Assembly: GCA_025642065.1 (NCBI GenBank)
Contig: JAODUP010000662.1
Span: 286,001-350,000, forward strand
Length of the DNA: 64,000 nucleotides
Direction of reading: 5' to 3'
Origin: Paralvinella palmiformis
Lineage: Eukaryota > Annelida > Polychaeta > Terebellida > Alvinellidae
The notes beneath the pieces are model-generated. The model saw only the letters and a list, made by a program, of their open reading frames with translations. It made no database searches and was not told the DNA's origin. Shown one piece after another: positions 12,683 to 25,380 of the stretch. The stretch's first letter is position 1, and every line of letters begins with the position of its first letter. Both the position numbers and the translations under genes were made by a program.

Positions 12683-12744
12683 GATGATGATGATGATTAT
12701 GTTTTACGGCCACTTTTGTGCACAAGGTAGGCTAAATGGGCTGT
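12683..12744 (-). mobile_element. 5'-truncated SINE family 1 with perfect 15-bp target duplication
   Basis: About 60 bp of the 3' part of the family (tail, CGGCCACTTTTGTGCACAAG and GGCTAAATGGGCTG) is flanked by exact copies of GGGAATGGACCAGGT at 12,668-12,682 and 12,745-12,759. Truncation at the 5' side and a 15-bp duplication are the signature of LINE-driven target-primed insertion. Confidence 0.85.
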
Positions 12745-13255
12745 GGGAATGGACCAGGTAAATAAATGTAATTTAAAAGGGCTACTATGTTTCTAGTCAT
12801 TTGTAATAGTGCATAATAAAAACTTTGTTGAACAATAAAATAACTCCCTTTCCTAAAGTCAGTAACGTTAACTTTTACTGTGTGTGTGTTTAATAATTGC
12901 TCATGGATTTTCTAGAGTCTAGTCATGCCTGCCTTCAATTTCTTTTACTGTCCTGCATAAACTTTATAAAGTGTCATACACCCTCATATACACAACTGCA
13001 TACATGATGTTATATATCTAGTGAAGGCCACACTGAAATCTTGAAATAGTGTGTGATAATCATACTGTCACTCACTGACTGATTCTTGCCTAGGCTTAAT
13101 TGGGCTTGGCCTTAAAATTGTATAATTGCAGTCAAGTGGTGCACATAATGAATAACGTTACTTCTCCTGTTATATATTTACCTGCCCTAAACCGTGGAAA
13201 TGTTCCAATGCAATTCTACATCCTATACATGTAGCTCTATCTAGTAACATTTCTG

Positions 13256-13624
13256 TTGGTTTGGTTTTGGTGTTCGGGGAGAATCCCCAGGCTGTCGCTT
13301 AATCAGCACAGCCTCTATGTTGGATTGGTGGAGAAACCTCCTCCCCCACCACTCACAGGGGAGCAGTACGGAAAGATGGAGCCGAAATACCCTGAGGGTG
13401 GTCACTGCCAGAGTGTTTTACGTCCTCAGGGGGTTTTTAACGTCCCCCTTTATTTTAAATAATTCAGTGGAGACGGCAGCGCCATTTAACGTGGTCAGCC
13501 ACCCACGATGTAGTGAGCCGAGAAATTAATCCCTGGAAAAGTTTCGACCTCTTACGGGGTTCGAACCTGCGACCGTTGGCACCAAGTGCCGGGTGCTTAA
13601 CCGCTAGGCCACCGGAGCTCACTA
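13256..13624 (-). mobile_element. tRNA-derived SINE family 3
   Basis: In minus orientation this begins with a clear tRNA-like head, GAGCTCCGGTGGCCTAGCGG, followed by the B-box CAGGTTCGAACCCCG. The body includes GTCGAAACTTTTCCAGG and the far end carries GGGGATTCTCCCCGAACACC. The two 70-codon ORFs across it are by-products of the repeat. Related copies lie at 21.9 kb and 29.2 kb. Confidence 0.85.
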
Positions 13625-14448
13625 ACATTTCTGTAAATTCCGTGATACATTTATCACTCACTCCACCGGAAGTAAAATCTGACACTCGTCAGCCTAAAAC
13701 ACATCATCGGTGCGCACCAATCTTGAAACCGTTACAACTCTGTGGTGGTATCGGCTGCAAAGTAACAGAGGCAATGCCAATTTCTGTTCGCATCGCAGTA
13801 AATGGTAATATTTAATGTACGCATTTAAATACATTATATTTTTAAAATGTACGTTTTGTCTTTCACGCCATGATTGTATCTGACTGGGATAGATTGCTTT
13901 TGGTATGATGCTGAGCGACAGGTTGACTCTGACAGTTCTTTAATGATAATATTATTTTGGTTCATCATGATGATCATGATGATGATGATCATGATCTGAT
14001 GATGTCTTTGATGATGATGGCTTATTTTGTAAACAGACATGTCTCGTTTAGTAGCTCAGACAAAAATGCACAGATACTTTCAGTTGTTAGATGCACACCA
14101 TATCTATTGACTAATTAATTGTACATATTGACAGAGGCATAGATCTATGGGTTATAATATTAATAGCATCATATATTGATATAAGTATAATATACTTATA
14201 TAGGTCATAGCCATGCTCATGGCATAGGTGATAGACATATTTGTCAAATATAGAGCTACCTTCCGAAATATACTCTATTGATGAATGAGATAAGAGATAA
14301 TGCATTTGTTATGCACACATTGCCTCTTCCATGAACCCGGCCAAACAGGACTGAGACTGAGTAGGTTTTAGAGTAGTTCCATGTTTTTCCATCAGGTGTC
14401 ATGTGTTTACATTATTGTTGGTTTGAGTGCATTTTTTCTCCATTTCAG
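13625..14448. other. Region upstream of WDSUB1
   Basis: It holds a (GAT)-rich patch near 13,965-14,020. A pyrimidine-rich stretch ending CTCCATTTCAG at 14,438-14,448 looks like a splice acceptor 13 bp before the WDSUB1 start codon, so at least one untranslated upstream exon is likely. I could not place that exon or the promoter. Confidence 0.45.
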
Positions 14449-14461
14449 CACCACACAGAGT

Positions 14462-14871
14462 ATGGCAGATTCCCTAGCAACATTATTCCATACTATTGGT
14501 GCACACACAAGTGATGTCACAGCAGTGGCCTTCAGCAATGAACAGCTGGCCTCAGCATCTTCGGATAAAACAGTCAGACTCTGGAGTTTGGAGGACTACA
14601 GTGAAGTTCCATGTTCACCATTGTGTGGCCATTCATACAACATCCACTCATGTGCCTTCTCTCCATTTGGTACCATCTTAGCCTCTTGTTCGACGGATGG
14701 CAAGTGCATACTCTGGGATGTCAAATCTGGTGAAAAACTTGGCACTTTAGAGCATAAAAGTAAGGGAAGCATTAGAACTTGCAGGTTCTCCAGGAATGGT
14801 GCCATGTTAGCAACGGGCAGTGATGATGAGAAATTATGTGTTTGGGATGTGGCAAGTAGGAAGCTGTTAAG
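14462..14871 (+). CDS. WDSUB1: WDSUB1 coding exon 1 (WD repeats 1-3)
   Basis: Residues 1-136 plus two bases. It holds three WD repeats ending LWSL, LWDV and VWDV. The donor is AAG|GTAGGT. Upstream in-frame sequence to 14,381 is open, but an acceptor-like TTTCAG at 14,448 argues that it is intron. Confidence 0.93.
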
Positions 14872-17800
14872 GTAGGTTATTATGTTTTTTAAAGATCTGT
14901 TATATCCATATGAATTTTTTATTGTCAAGCACCTTAGACTAACCTTCTTACAGGTTATATAGGGTGCTATATAAATTTCGTAAAATTAATATTATTTTTT
15001 ATCATAATAAATCATGTTAAATGTTTATGTATATATTATACAATTCTCCATAGATGAGCAGTGTTTAAATCTGAGACTGTGTGTGTGTGTGTGTGTGCAC
15101 CTCAAAATTTCCGAAATGGATTCAAGTTAATTTGTCTTTATTTTGAAAAAGTACTTGTTAGTACCGTAAAATACACACAAAATACTTTGTGAGACCCTAC
15201 TTGTGCAGGGTTCTCACACATCCTGGAAAACAACAAATTAATTTTCCATGTCCTGGAAATCTCATTGTATTTTACCAAATCAGAAAATGTCCTGGAAAAG
15301 ATATTGCTTGTTAAAAAGCCTGTGAATAAATATTATGCTGTAGAAGAAAAAGAATACATGATCCTTGATATCCCATGTCAGTTAAAATTTAAATAAAAGT
15401 GGGCGGATCAGATAGTTGGAAGGGGTGAGGTGGAGGCTGTGCCATAAAAATTTCTTTAATTGATCATACATTGAATAAATATTGTATGCTTTTCCTCTGC
15501 CATATGTGACCAATGCAGAGGCTAAATACTCCACCACTCATAATGTGTTCATCCAAAATGTCCACATCCTCGTTGAATAAGTAGTGTTAGAGATCACTCA
15601 GAGTTATCCTTTCTGTTTTCGCTATCACTGCTGTAGTTGGTTATACCACATACCTGAAACCTAGGATCAATTCCACAGAGTTCCATTTGATCTATTCCAA
15701 TTCTATAAACAAATTGATTAATTCCAGTTTCAATTCAAAATCTGATAGACATGTCACAGAGTTTGCACTCAAACTTTAAATTGTTGACTGCACTGGCATC
15801 TTTGGGAGGCAGAAAGTGCTCAAGCACTTCAGCTTTGCTCATCATACTGATTATTTAATTTAAGCAGGGCACCTCTGTGGTCTAGCAGTAGCGTGTTTAA
15901 TCACAGATCACTACTGCCCATGTTTGAATCTTGGCATGGGCATATATCTGAAGGTTGTTTCATTTTTGACTTCGCCTCATTACCTATAGAGGTCACTCGG
16001 CCCATTTAGTCTACCATGTACACAAAAGTGGCCATAAAACATCATCATTTCTCTCTCACTTAATTTCAGCATTCATAATTCATCTTTTTATAGTCAACAT
16101 TGTGATGACACTACATCATGAACGAAAAGAGCCAATTATGATCCTGAAGCATTACAACAATTGCGCATTTACTGTGATTTTTAGTAGGCTCCAAATATGG
16201 GGGATAACAATCCTACTCAACATGTGAGCAGATCATGGGGCCAGTTATGGAATAGAAGTAGATACTTGAAGATGAACACTTAAGGGACATAATCAAATCC
16301 AATTCAAAACTCCATTCCTGAATTGGAATTGATCATCAATTCCAGAATGAAATTGACCCCATGTCAAGTACCCAAAATTATTGAAAAAGATTTTTTTAAA
16401 TCCTGTGCCAACCTTTAAATTTGTAATTTGTTATTAAAATAGAGAAAAATAGCTTACTCCATTGATTCATATTCAATTCAAGCCATCCATCAAAAGGTGT
16501 GTTGTGTTGTTTTACAAATTTATGTTCTCTTTGCCTTAAGATAATACCATTTTATTTATTGTACATGTGACCTTTTCACATAGGACATTTGATGGCCATG
16601 AGGCATCCATCAACTGCTGCATGTTTTCCCCAGATGGCGCCTTTCTCATATCGGGTAGCTCCAATGGAGACCTGCGAATCTGGGATGCACTCTACGGTAC
16701 AAATAGGAATCTGTTCTTAGAATTAGAAGCTCATGATCTTGGTGTTACTTGTTGTGACTATTCACCAACTTATGGAAGTGCAGGTGAGTTGAAGACTTCG
16801 CATCATGATTCAATAGAATGTGGTTTAAGCCCATTTGTTGGCTACTGGTTTTTCACCGGCTCACATGCCATGCATGATTAGTGGCTTTGAACATATTTAA
16901 CATCCTTTTTCTAATTTATTTTTATCACCTGTTTCGACTCAAGATGGTAATTCTTGTACATCATCTTTTGGGTAATCCCCTTTCCAGTGTTACTCAAAAA
17001 TGGTTTTTGTTGTAACAAAAACTAATGTGGATTATAATTTAAATACACACATGCACATACATGTATACATACATACACCCTTGCAAAAGATTATTGCTCC
17101 AGCTAAGGGCATGATACATTTCTCTTTATCCCTAGAGCTGGGAAAGGATTTTGTTTACATGCTGTTGCAAGATTGACCCATCGCCAATATATGAACCTTC
17201 TTTAAACGCCGCCTCACTATATAGATTTAATCTAATCATATTTCTTCTCTCTATTATTCAGCAAAACCAGACAATAACTTATCATGTCAGGTGTTACTGA
17301 TGTTCGCTACGGCAGGATTTGATCATAATGTCAAACTCTGGGACTTCCTTAGTTATATTGGTGGATCCAGTAAGTATTACTTTAGAATTATCTCATGTTA
17401 TAATGATGATATTGATAATGGTGGCGGTAGTTGTGATAAGAGTAGTAACGAATGGTACGTTTATCTTCATACATGTATGTAAAGAGTGATCTGACAGCAC
17501 AGTGGTTATAACGCTGCACTACAAACCTCCAGGTTCAGACATGCCTGTGTTTGTGGGATGTTTCAGCTGCAGTCATTTCTTCTCTGTGTAGTCAGTTCTT
17601 TGCCTTATCTTTGCTTTAAGTGGTATATAGGAAACTACCCAACATTTCATATCCTTCAAGTTTTAATGGTGATGTTACATTAATAATGTTAATAACAATA
17701 ACCATTGTAGTGACTATTAAATGTGTTCACACATGCCAGAATGATTTGATTTGTAATACTTTTACAGACAGACAGTTCTTTCCTTTTTTGCTTGGTGATT

Positions 17801-19806
17801 TATTACCCTGCCTTCTAGTCCTGTTATGTAAATATTGCTATTTTACTACCATTTTTGTGCACATGGTAGGCTAAATGGGGCCAGCAAGCTCCAAATGTAA
17901 TGAGGTGAAGTGAAAGATGAACCACTCATCAGACATAGCCCAGCTGGGATTTGAACCCAGGTGCTATAGATCTATGGCCAGCTGTGCTACCAGTTAGACC
18001 TCGAAGTGCCTCCCTCATTTTGTCATGTAGATTTTATTATATTTCCATAGGAGTCTATAAGTCATTATACATTGTTTTTGTTTATAAAGTATTTCTAGTA
18101 ATACATATTTTTCTGTCTATACGTTTGTTGTGTGTGTAGCTTTAAAAAAAACCCTGAAACTCACAGTCTGAAATAGATCATTTATATTTAATCCTAATAA
18201 CAGACTTAGTGAACACCTTCATCATAACCATGAAACTTAGATATTAGATCCAGTCTTTTAGATTTTAAGAAAACTACTGACAAAAAATAGTCACAAGTTC
18301 TTTTATTAGTTAAAAGTACATTCTAATAACATGAAGAAGTAATTTGGATTTGTCACAAATTTAATATTATCAGCTAGTTTAGTTTATTGATTAGGAGGAG
18401 GTGATATGAAGGATTTATTACCACTAATTGTTGCAATACTCAGCAGCATTCTAAAAAAGAATTATTTTCTTTCTTAACATTAATACTATAATAATAATAA
18501 CAACAACCACAATACCAGATTATTAATATAGCTAACTACTTTAATCAGATAGACTCAGTTAGTTTATTATTTATTAATTTCCACATGTTACAAATTCGAA
18601 ATAAATTTATGGTTTGTGACCAGTTGTATATTTAATGCACCTAACCAGCTGATTGACTGAATGAAAAACTCCTCCCTGTACTATAATGTCAAGGTTGGGA
18701 TTTGAATGTTCACCAATCACTTGTCAAGGTCATGATAAATAGTGCCATTTTGAAATTATTTTATTTTATTTATAACACTATATTATAAAATTATATTATT
18801 AATATAATTTTTTTTATATTATTAACTCTTGGAGAATGTTTCTACATGTGCCTGTTTTTTTAAACATTTTATTTTCACATATTTTATGATTAAACTTTTA
18901 CCAGATTGTAAAACATGAATTGAACTGGAAATATTTCTAAGAGTTGGCTATAGTCATTATTTTAAAGGGTCTCAAGTTTCCCCATTTTGGGCCCAGTTTC
19001 AAATAGTGGAATATTCATGCAAAATGGAATTCAATTCATGACAAGCTGCGTGGAATAAATTTGCTGGGTGTTGTTTGTATCCCATCTGGCTGTCTGAATT
19101 ATATAAATGAAGCAAGTAATAATACAATATCTGTAGTTTATTTTGTATGAAGTCGTGCACAAAACCTTTCTCGCTTGTGTAAGTCTGATTCTTTCAGTAT
19201 CCTTGAAAATCTATGGTTCTGATTGTTATGAAATTTTGAAGACTTAATATTTCAGGAGATAAATCACACATGTTATGCAGAATAAATCAATGAAGAATCT
19301 ACAATGTACAATGATTTAGTGATCATATTAGTGTGTCAGAGTAATACTGTCAGCCTTAGGGTGTGACAAAGTGATATCATCAATCATAATGCGGTGTGAC
19401 AAATTCATGTTATCAGTCATAATGAGTGAGTGAGTGAATGAGTTTTAGTCTCTGCACTGGTCACATCCAGGGACGCGTGGCTAAGAGACCTATCCCTAGG
19501 AACACATCCCACAGGTATTTGCCCACAAACCCACAACGTTGAGATTTGCTGGTCGAGTGCCACATAATGGGTCTGACAAAGCCATTTTGTAAGGTCATAA
19601 TGGATGTGGTAAACTAATGATTTTCAATCCACTTGTGTAAGTTGATATGATATTATTAGTTATGCTGGTGTGGCAAACTGAGCCATTGATAAGTGAATAT
19701 TCTTTAGTTTTAATTCGTTCCTCAGTAATATAAACTACTGTACTAATGGAGCGACTGGTGTTATTAGTGTCTTTTGTTTATGAGGAGATTTGGAAAGTAT
19801 CTCTCA

Positions 19807-19854
<48 letters not shown>

Positions 19855-20214
19855 CACAGAGAGAGAGAGAGAGAGAGTATAAACATCAGGCTGTCATTAA
19901 AGGATCAGAGTCAAAGATATAAGAGAAATACCTATACATTACACTGCATCACTTCCATTTTTTATACTTCTTCGTATAGTGTATGTTTGAGATATCGCAT
20001 TTCCATTCCTGTTTGATGTCACTTTATGACGTATTTCATCATAACAATACCATTATTTGATATTTACACAATGGACAATTGAGTACTAATGGATATAAAA
20101 AATACTTATCTCTACAGCAAAATCTGATCTGTGCTTCAAGATCACATACACACACCACTGTTCTATTGTTTGGCCGGGATGGGATGAGTTACCATTGCAT
20201 AATAATAGTGTGAT

Positions 20215-20255
<41 letters not shown>

Positions 20256-23200
20256 TGTGTGTGTGTCAATTGGCTTGGGTGGTCTTATTGATTGTTTCCG
20301 GTAAATTGGACACAGTGGCCATGACCAAGTAAATTGCCATAGTTGCTCACTTGGTGCGCTGTAATACTCTTATTAATAATGCTGTCAGCTACCGTGACTG
20401 TGTAACAGAAGTGTTGTTGCAACTATTACAATATCCATTTTAATACTCAATGGCACAATCAGGCCATTATGTAACAACGCTATGCAGGTGACAGTTCAGC
20501 TAGGGAGTTCCTAGCTGCAGACATCCAAGTTGTGAGTTCAAATCCGTCCCGGACCTGTATTTGTGGGTTGTGTTTCCCTGGGATCGGTGCCCCTCGGCCA
20601 CGTGTCCCAAGTGCGACCAGAGCCGAGGCTAAAAAACTCAACCAAACCAACGCAAACATTAGTTTAATCTTTCACTTGCGGGAGCCACTTAATATCCCCA
20701 CTTGCAAAATCACGAATTGATGGGCGATGAGGTGTGTTCATCAAACATAAATGTGCCTCTCAACTCAAATTGGTTTGATGCTATTCAGAGGTCACATTTT
20801 GTGAGTCCATTGTTGAATATGTGGTCCTGCTTGAAACAAATTGTCATTTTGTGAAAGCATTTCATGACCTTGGTGTGTATATAAATTTTGCCCAATTAAT
20901 TTTATTTGCATAACTAGACACATTTATATGTTTACATGTGAATTTTGAAATGTTAATGTCCCGTGCCATTAAGGAAATATTTATCTTGCTGGGATCCCGT
21001 AAACTTTCTCAAGTTCAAACTAAAAACAATCTTGCCATAAAACAATTAATTCTAGTCCAGGATGTGTGTGTGTGCCCGCGTTCTTGAAATAATAGTTTAT
21101 GAATTATATATGTTAATATTCCACACCAATGAGCCATACTATGTCGCACGTGAGGGTTATTGATCGTTTGACATATTAGCCGATACAACGGAGAACTCCA
21201 ATCGGAATCCCGCTGCAGTGTTTATAATCCAGACGTTGCCATGACAACTTATTGGGTCCACTTGCGGCCCGCAACAGCAACAACGGCAGCACCTGCCGTA
21301 AAACACCACCTAAGTACCGGCATCCAGTTCGGGTCTTTGACACCAGCCAATTGCCACATTGATGACACGCCACGCGGATTACAAGCTTCCGCGGGGCTAT
21401 TGTTCAACGGACGTCTCCCCGCTCGGGCACTCCTTAGCCGCGGGTTGTCCATAAATAAATCAATAAGTCGTTAACCAAATGACTCCTTACTGCCGGAGGT
21501 TGCCAGTTTCCATTTCGTCGTAGCCGGCGTTTTATAATTGTCTTCTTCGATGTTATATAATCACAGCGACCCCTGGCGGTAATACGATATAGTATGGAGT
21601 GGGCAAGATAAGTCCGATTCGGGCCCGTGACGTTATTGATTGTTGTGATGGACAGTTGTAAATTGTCTTTGATGGCGGCGGCTTTGTTGTTGTTATTGTT
21701 GTTGTTGTGATTCCCGAAGAAAGAAAGAAGTAATATGGTTGGGTTCTTCCGGATGCTGTATGTTCTGTCATCCCGTCGCTATGCCGTTGATCTCTACTGG
21801 AGATAAGATAACGTTTTATCAACCCTAATTGGACAAAATCCATCACACTTGGGGAAACTAAATGATCTTTTTGTGTTGATATCTGGCTATTGTTTTGCTT
21901 TGTTGTTCGCGGAGAATCCCCAGGGTGCCGCTTATTCGGCACAGCCTTTATGTTGTAGTGGTTGAGAAACCGCCTCCTCCACCACTCACAGGTGAGCAGT
22001 ACGGAAATATGGAGCTCAGGGGGTCCTTAACGTCCTCCTTTATTTTAAATAATTCAGAGGATACGGCAGCGCCATTTAACGTGATCAACCACCCACGATG
22101 TTGTGATCCAGAAAAATTAATCTCTGGAAAACTTTCGACCTCTTGCGGGGTTCGAACCTGTAACCGTTGGCTTAACCGCTAGCCCACCGGAGCTCACTGT
22201 CTGGCTATACCCGGAACACTCATATATATATATATATATATATATATAGTCAATAATAACTATCATTTTTTATTAGGTTTATTTGTGGTTTATGATATTT
22301 TGTCAATTTCAAGAACCTTTGCTTGATTACAATCTTAAACGATCCTCAGTTGTTTTGTTTTCTTTTAGAATTTTTTATTGTGCTTAATATTTTACGAGCG
22401 GAATCAATCAAAATATAGTTCATTCGTTTTACTGAATCGCGCTAGCTAGATTAACCAGTGGCGTGTGAGATTAAAATATGATAGGTGTCTGGTTTGATTC
22501 CCTGCTAATCTTCACGTGATATAATGGGTTCGGTCGGCCTTAATAAATTAAGTTCTTTTGTGGCACAAGATGGATCATTATGAGCCGTGGACACCTTACA
22601 ATTGGCAGCTAAAAACAATACGCATCCCACGAAGCCGATGATATCACTGCTCTCTAAAGGGCTCCAAATTCCGGTAGCTCTTAATCTGTGAGATTGTTTC
22701 AGTGGCGAGCCAAAAGTAGCTTTATCACTATGGAAATCAGTGATTTGAACTAAAATCTACTATATTTAGATTCTCATAGGAGTGGGCGGTCATGAAATGG
22801 CAGTTATTTTACGTGGCTTGGCTACCTCAGATGTACAATAGATGGCATATTCGCCGGAGAAAACATTGCCAGTTGCCTGGTTGGACGAAAAACTCCTCCT
22901 ACTATAGTGCCACGGTCGGGATTCGAACCTCAGACCTCCCGCACCGTATGACCATGAGTAAAAAAGTCCCATGCTCTTACTCACTAAGTCATAGAAGCTG
23001 TTCGTGTATAGTTGTTAGAGCACTGCACCGCAAACGTCCACCTCAGAATTTAAATCTACACAAAGTATCCTTGTTTATTGGCGGTTCTTCTAGGAAGTGA
23101 CCATTTATCAATATGTCCAATCTTTGACCACATGGGTAGAATGGGAGACTATTTACCTATGGCTATGGTCATACTGTGCGGGGGGTCGGAGGTTCTCACC

Positions 23201-23580
23201 TCGGCCCTGGCACTATAGTAGGAGGCGTTTTCATCCAACCAGGCTACTGGCAAGGTTTTCTCCACGGAACATGCCATATATTCTAAATTCAAAATTTATT
23301 TAGAATAAGTCTCCGTGGGGAAGCTATAAATTACAAACCATATGCGTCTCCCTCATTTGAGGTTGTCAGCCACATTAAAAAACTGCCATTTCGGTTATTA
23401 TTATTATTATTATTATAGTGATGAGGCTAAAAATAACAACCACTCACTCACTTACTCACCCACTTGGCACTGGGGTTGTTTGTTTTTGGGATTCTCCAAA
23501 TAGCTAATTGTGAATTATAGGTTTTGAATGCAATGGATTAGCTATGACATTAATATCTTTATTGTATTGGACTGAGCATA

Positions 23581-23633
<53 letters not shown>

Positions 23634-24305
23634 ATATAATATACCTGATATGATCTTACAGTAACAGACTCTGGTGTAGCCATTGTATATTCCCCATATT
23701 GAACTGGACTTGACATGAAGCCGATATTTTTACTGCAGTAGAATCAGTTTAACCTTTGTATATTCACTACTGCCCGCACTAAACCAGATGTGTGACACGA
23801 CACAACACACAATAAACTGAGAGTGACCTTTAGACATTCGGCATAATAAACTGGACATATGTACTTAGTGTTGTTCGTTCATTGTGATTGACAGCCAAAA
23901 ATATACTTCGCGCACAATGACATCCATCAGAATGTCATCGATATGATGCTCGGATATTGCCAGGCCGGTGAAATGTCAACACAATTTCGGGCTATATAGC
24001 TCCATGTCGGCAATTACCAGATCCCACTGATAGGAGTCACTGAGTTATTGGAGAATAACAGTATCCACAGCAGTGTTATTCTATAGATATTTGGCTTTTA
24101 TAATAATTGCTTAAATGAGTGTAGCAAAACTGATGTTTAAATTTTATGTTTAAAAAAATGTATTTGTCTTTCATTAATTACTCGGTGATTAAATCTATAC
24201 AATTATCATTAAACTACAGTGGCAGACAAAAAATATGATTTAAGATTAGCTGTTTTTAAAATATTTGTAATTACTGGTGTGCAAGTGGATTGCAACACTA
24301 ATCAT

Positions 24306-24346
<41 letters not shown>

Positions 24347-25142
24347 AAATTTATTTATTTATAAGAGAGAGTGATTTGTTGACCCCAGGCACTGGTCATA
24401 CTCTGGTCAAATTTCTAGAGAAACATTCTACTAACACAGTTAACATGAAGTTTTGAACTGTGATCTTGAGCTTTGTAGTGCAGTACTCCATCTGCTGCTA
24501 AATTGAACTGTCCTGATTTTTAGAAAGGAAAACGACAGAACACTTGAATTCGATGAATAATTTTTGTTTTGTTTTATGATCATGGCTTGATCCTGAATCA
24601 AAGATAACACGTGAAAGCGTTACCGAAGCTTAGTTAAGTACTTTCTTCATCCAACGTAAACACTCGTATATAATAATGTGTGGCTGATAATATCTCCTGG
24701 TATCCCCTAATATTTCAACTACTTAGAAAGTCACAGTTTATTGTATCGCTATGCTTCAGTGAGATGGTGGCACCATATATTATGGGTACACATCATTTGG
24801 GAGGAAGTTTTCCCTCCCAATATTGTGAGCCAAGAAAATAATCCCTGAATTGGCCAGTAATTGAAAAGAGGATATTATTTTATTGCAACTCAAATCATGG
24901 GACAGGAATATGTGATCATTGACTTCATGTACATCCTAATAATAATAATAATAATAATAATGATAATAATAATAATGATAATAATAATAACAATGTAGAT
25001 TTAATAAAGCAATATTATTAACAGAAGCCATTTATTATATTAAGTTATCTGTTTCTATCTTCTTGTTCTTTATAGGTAATATGTGAAATTACATAACAGC
25101 ATACAGTGCTCATCTAGATTATGGATCATAATTCCAAATCAT

Positions 25143-25196
<54 letters not shown>

Positions 25197-25339
25197 ATAT
25201 TACTTTAAAAGGCAATCAACATCTATATGTTTTAATGATGGCACATAATATTAATAACATACATTGTTTTGTAGATAGATGTTGTCTAGATGGTATGCTG
25301 GGTGGGAGGTATATAATAGTATGGTTGGAGCTGACTGAC

Positions 25340-25380
<41 letters not shown>

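Noticed and set aside
13256..13529. Two ~70-codon ORFs
   Set aside because: They fall inside SINE family 3, and equivalent frames recur in its other copies.
14381..14461. Upstream in-frame extension of WDSUB1
   Set aside because: It includes a pyrimidine tract and TTTCAG acceptor. The family N-terminus aligns best with the ATG at 14,462.
21241..21474. 77-codon ORF starting in the X-box
   Set aside because: No known domain. The open frame is explained by GC-rich sequence with few stops; overlapping frames on the other strand are also open.
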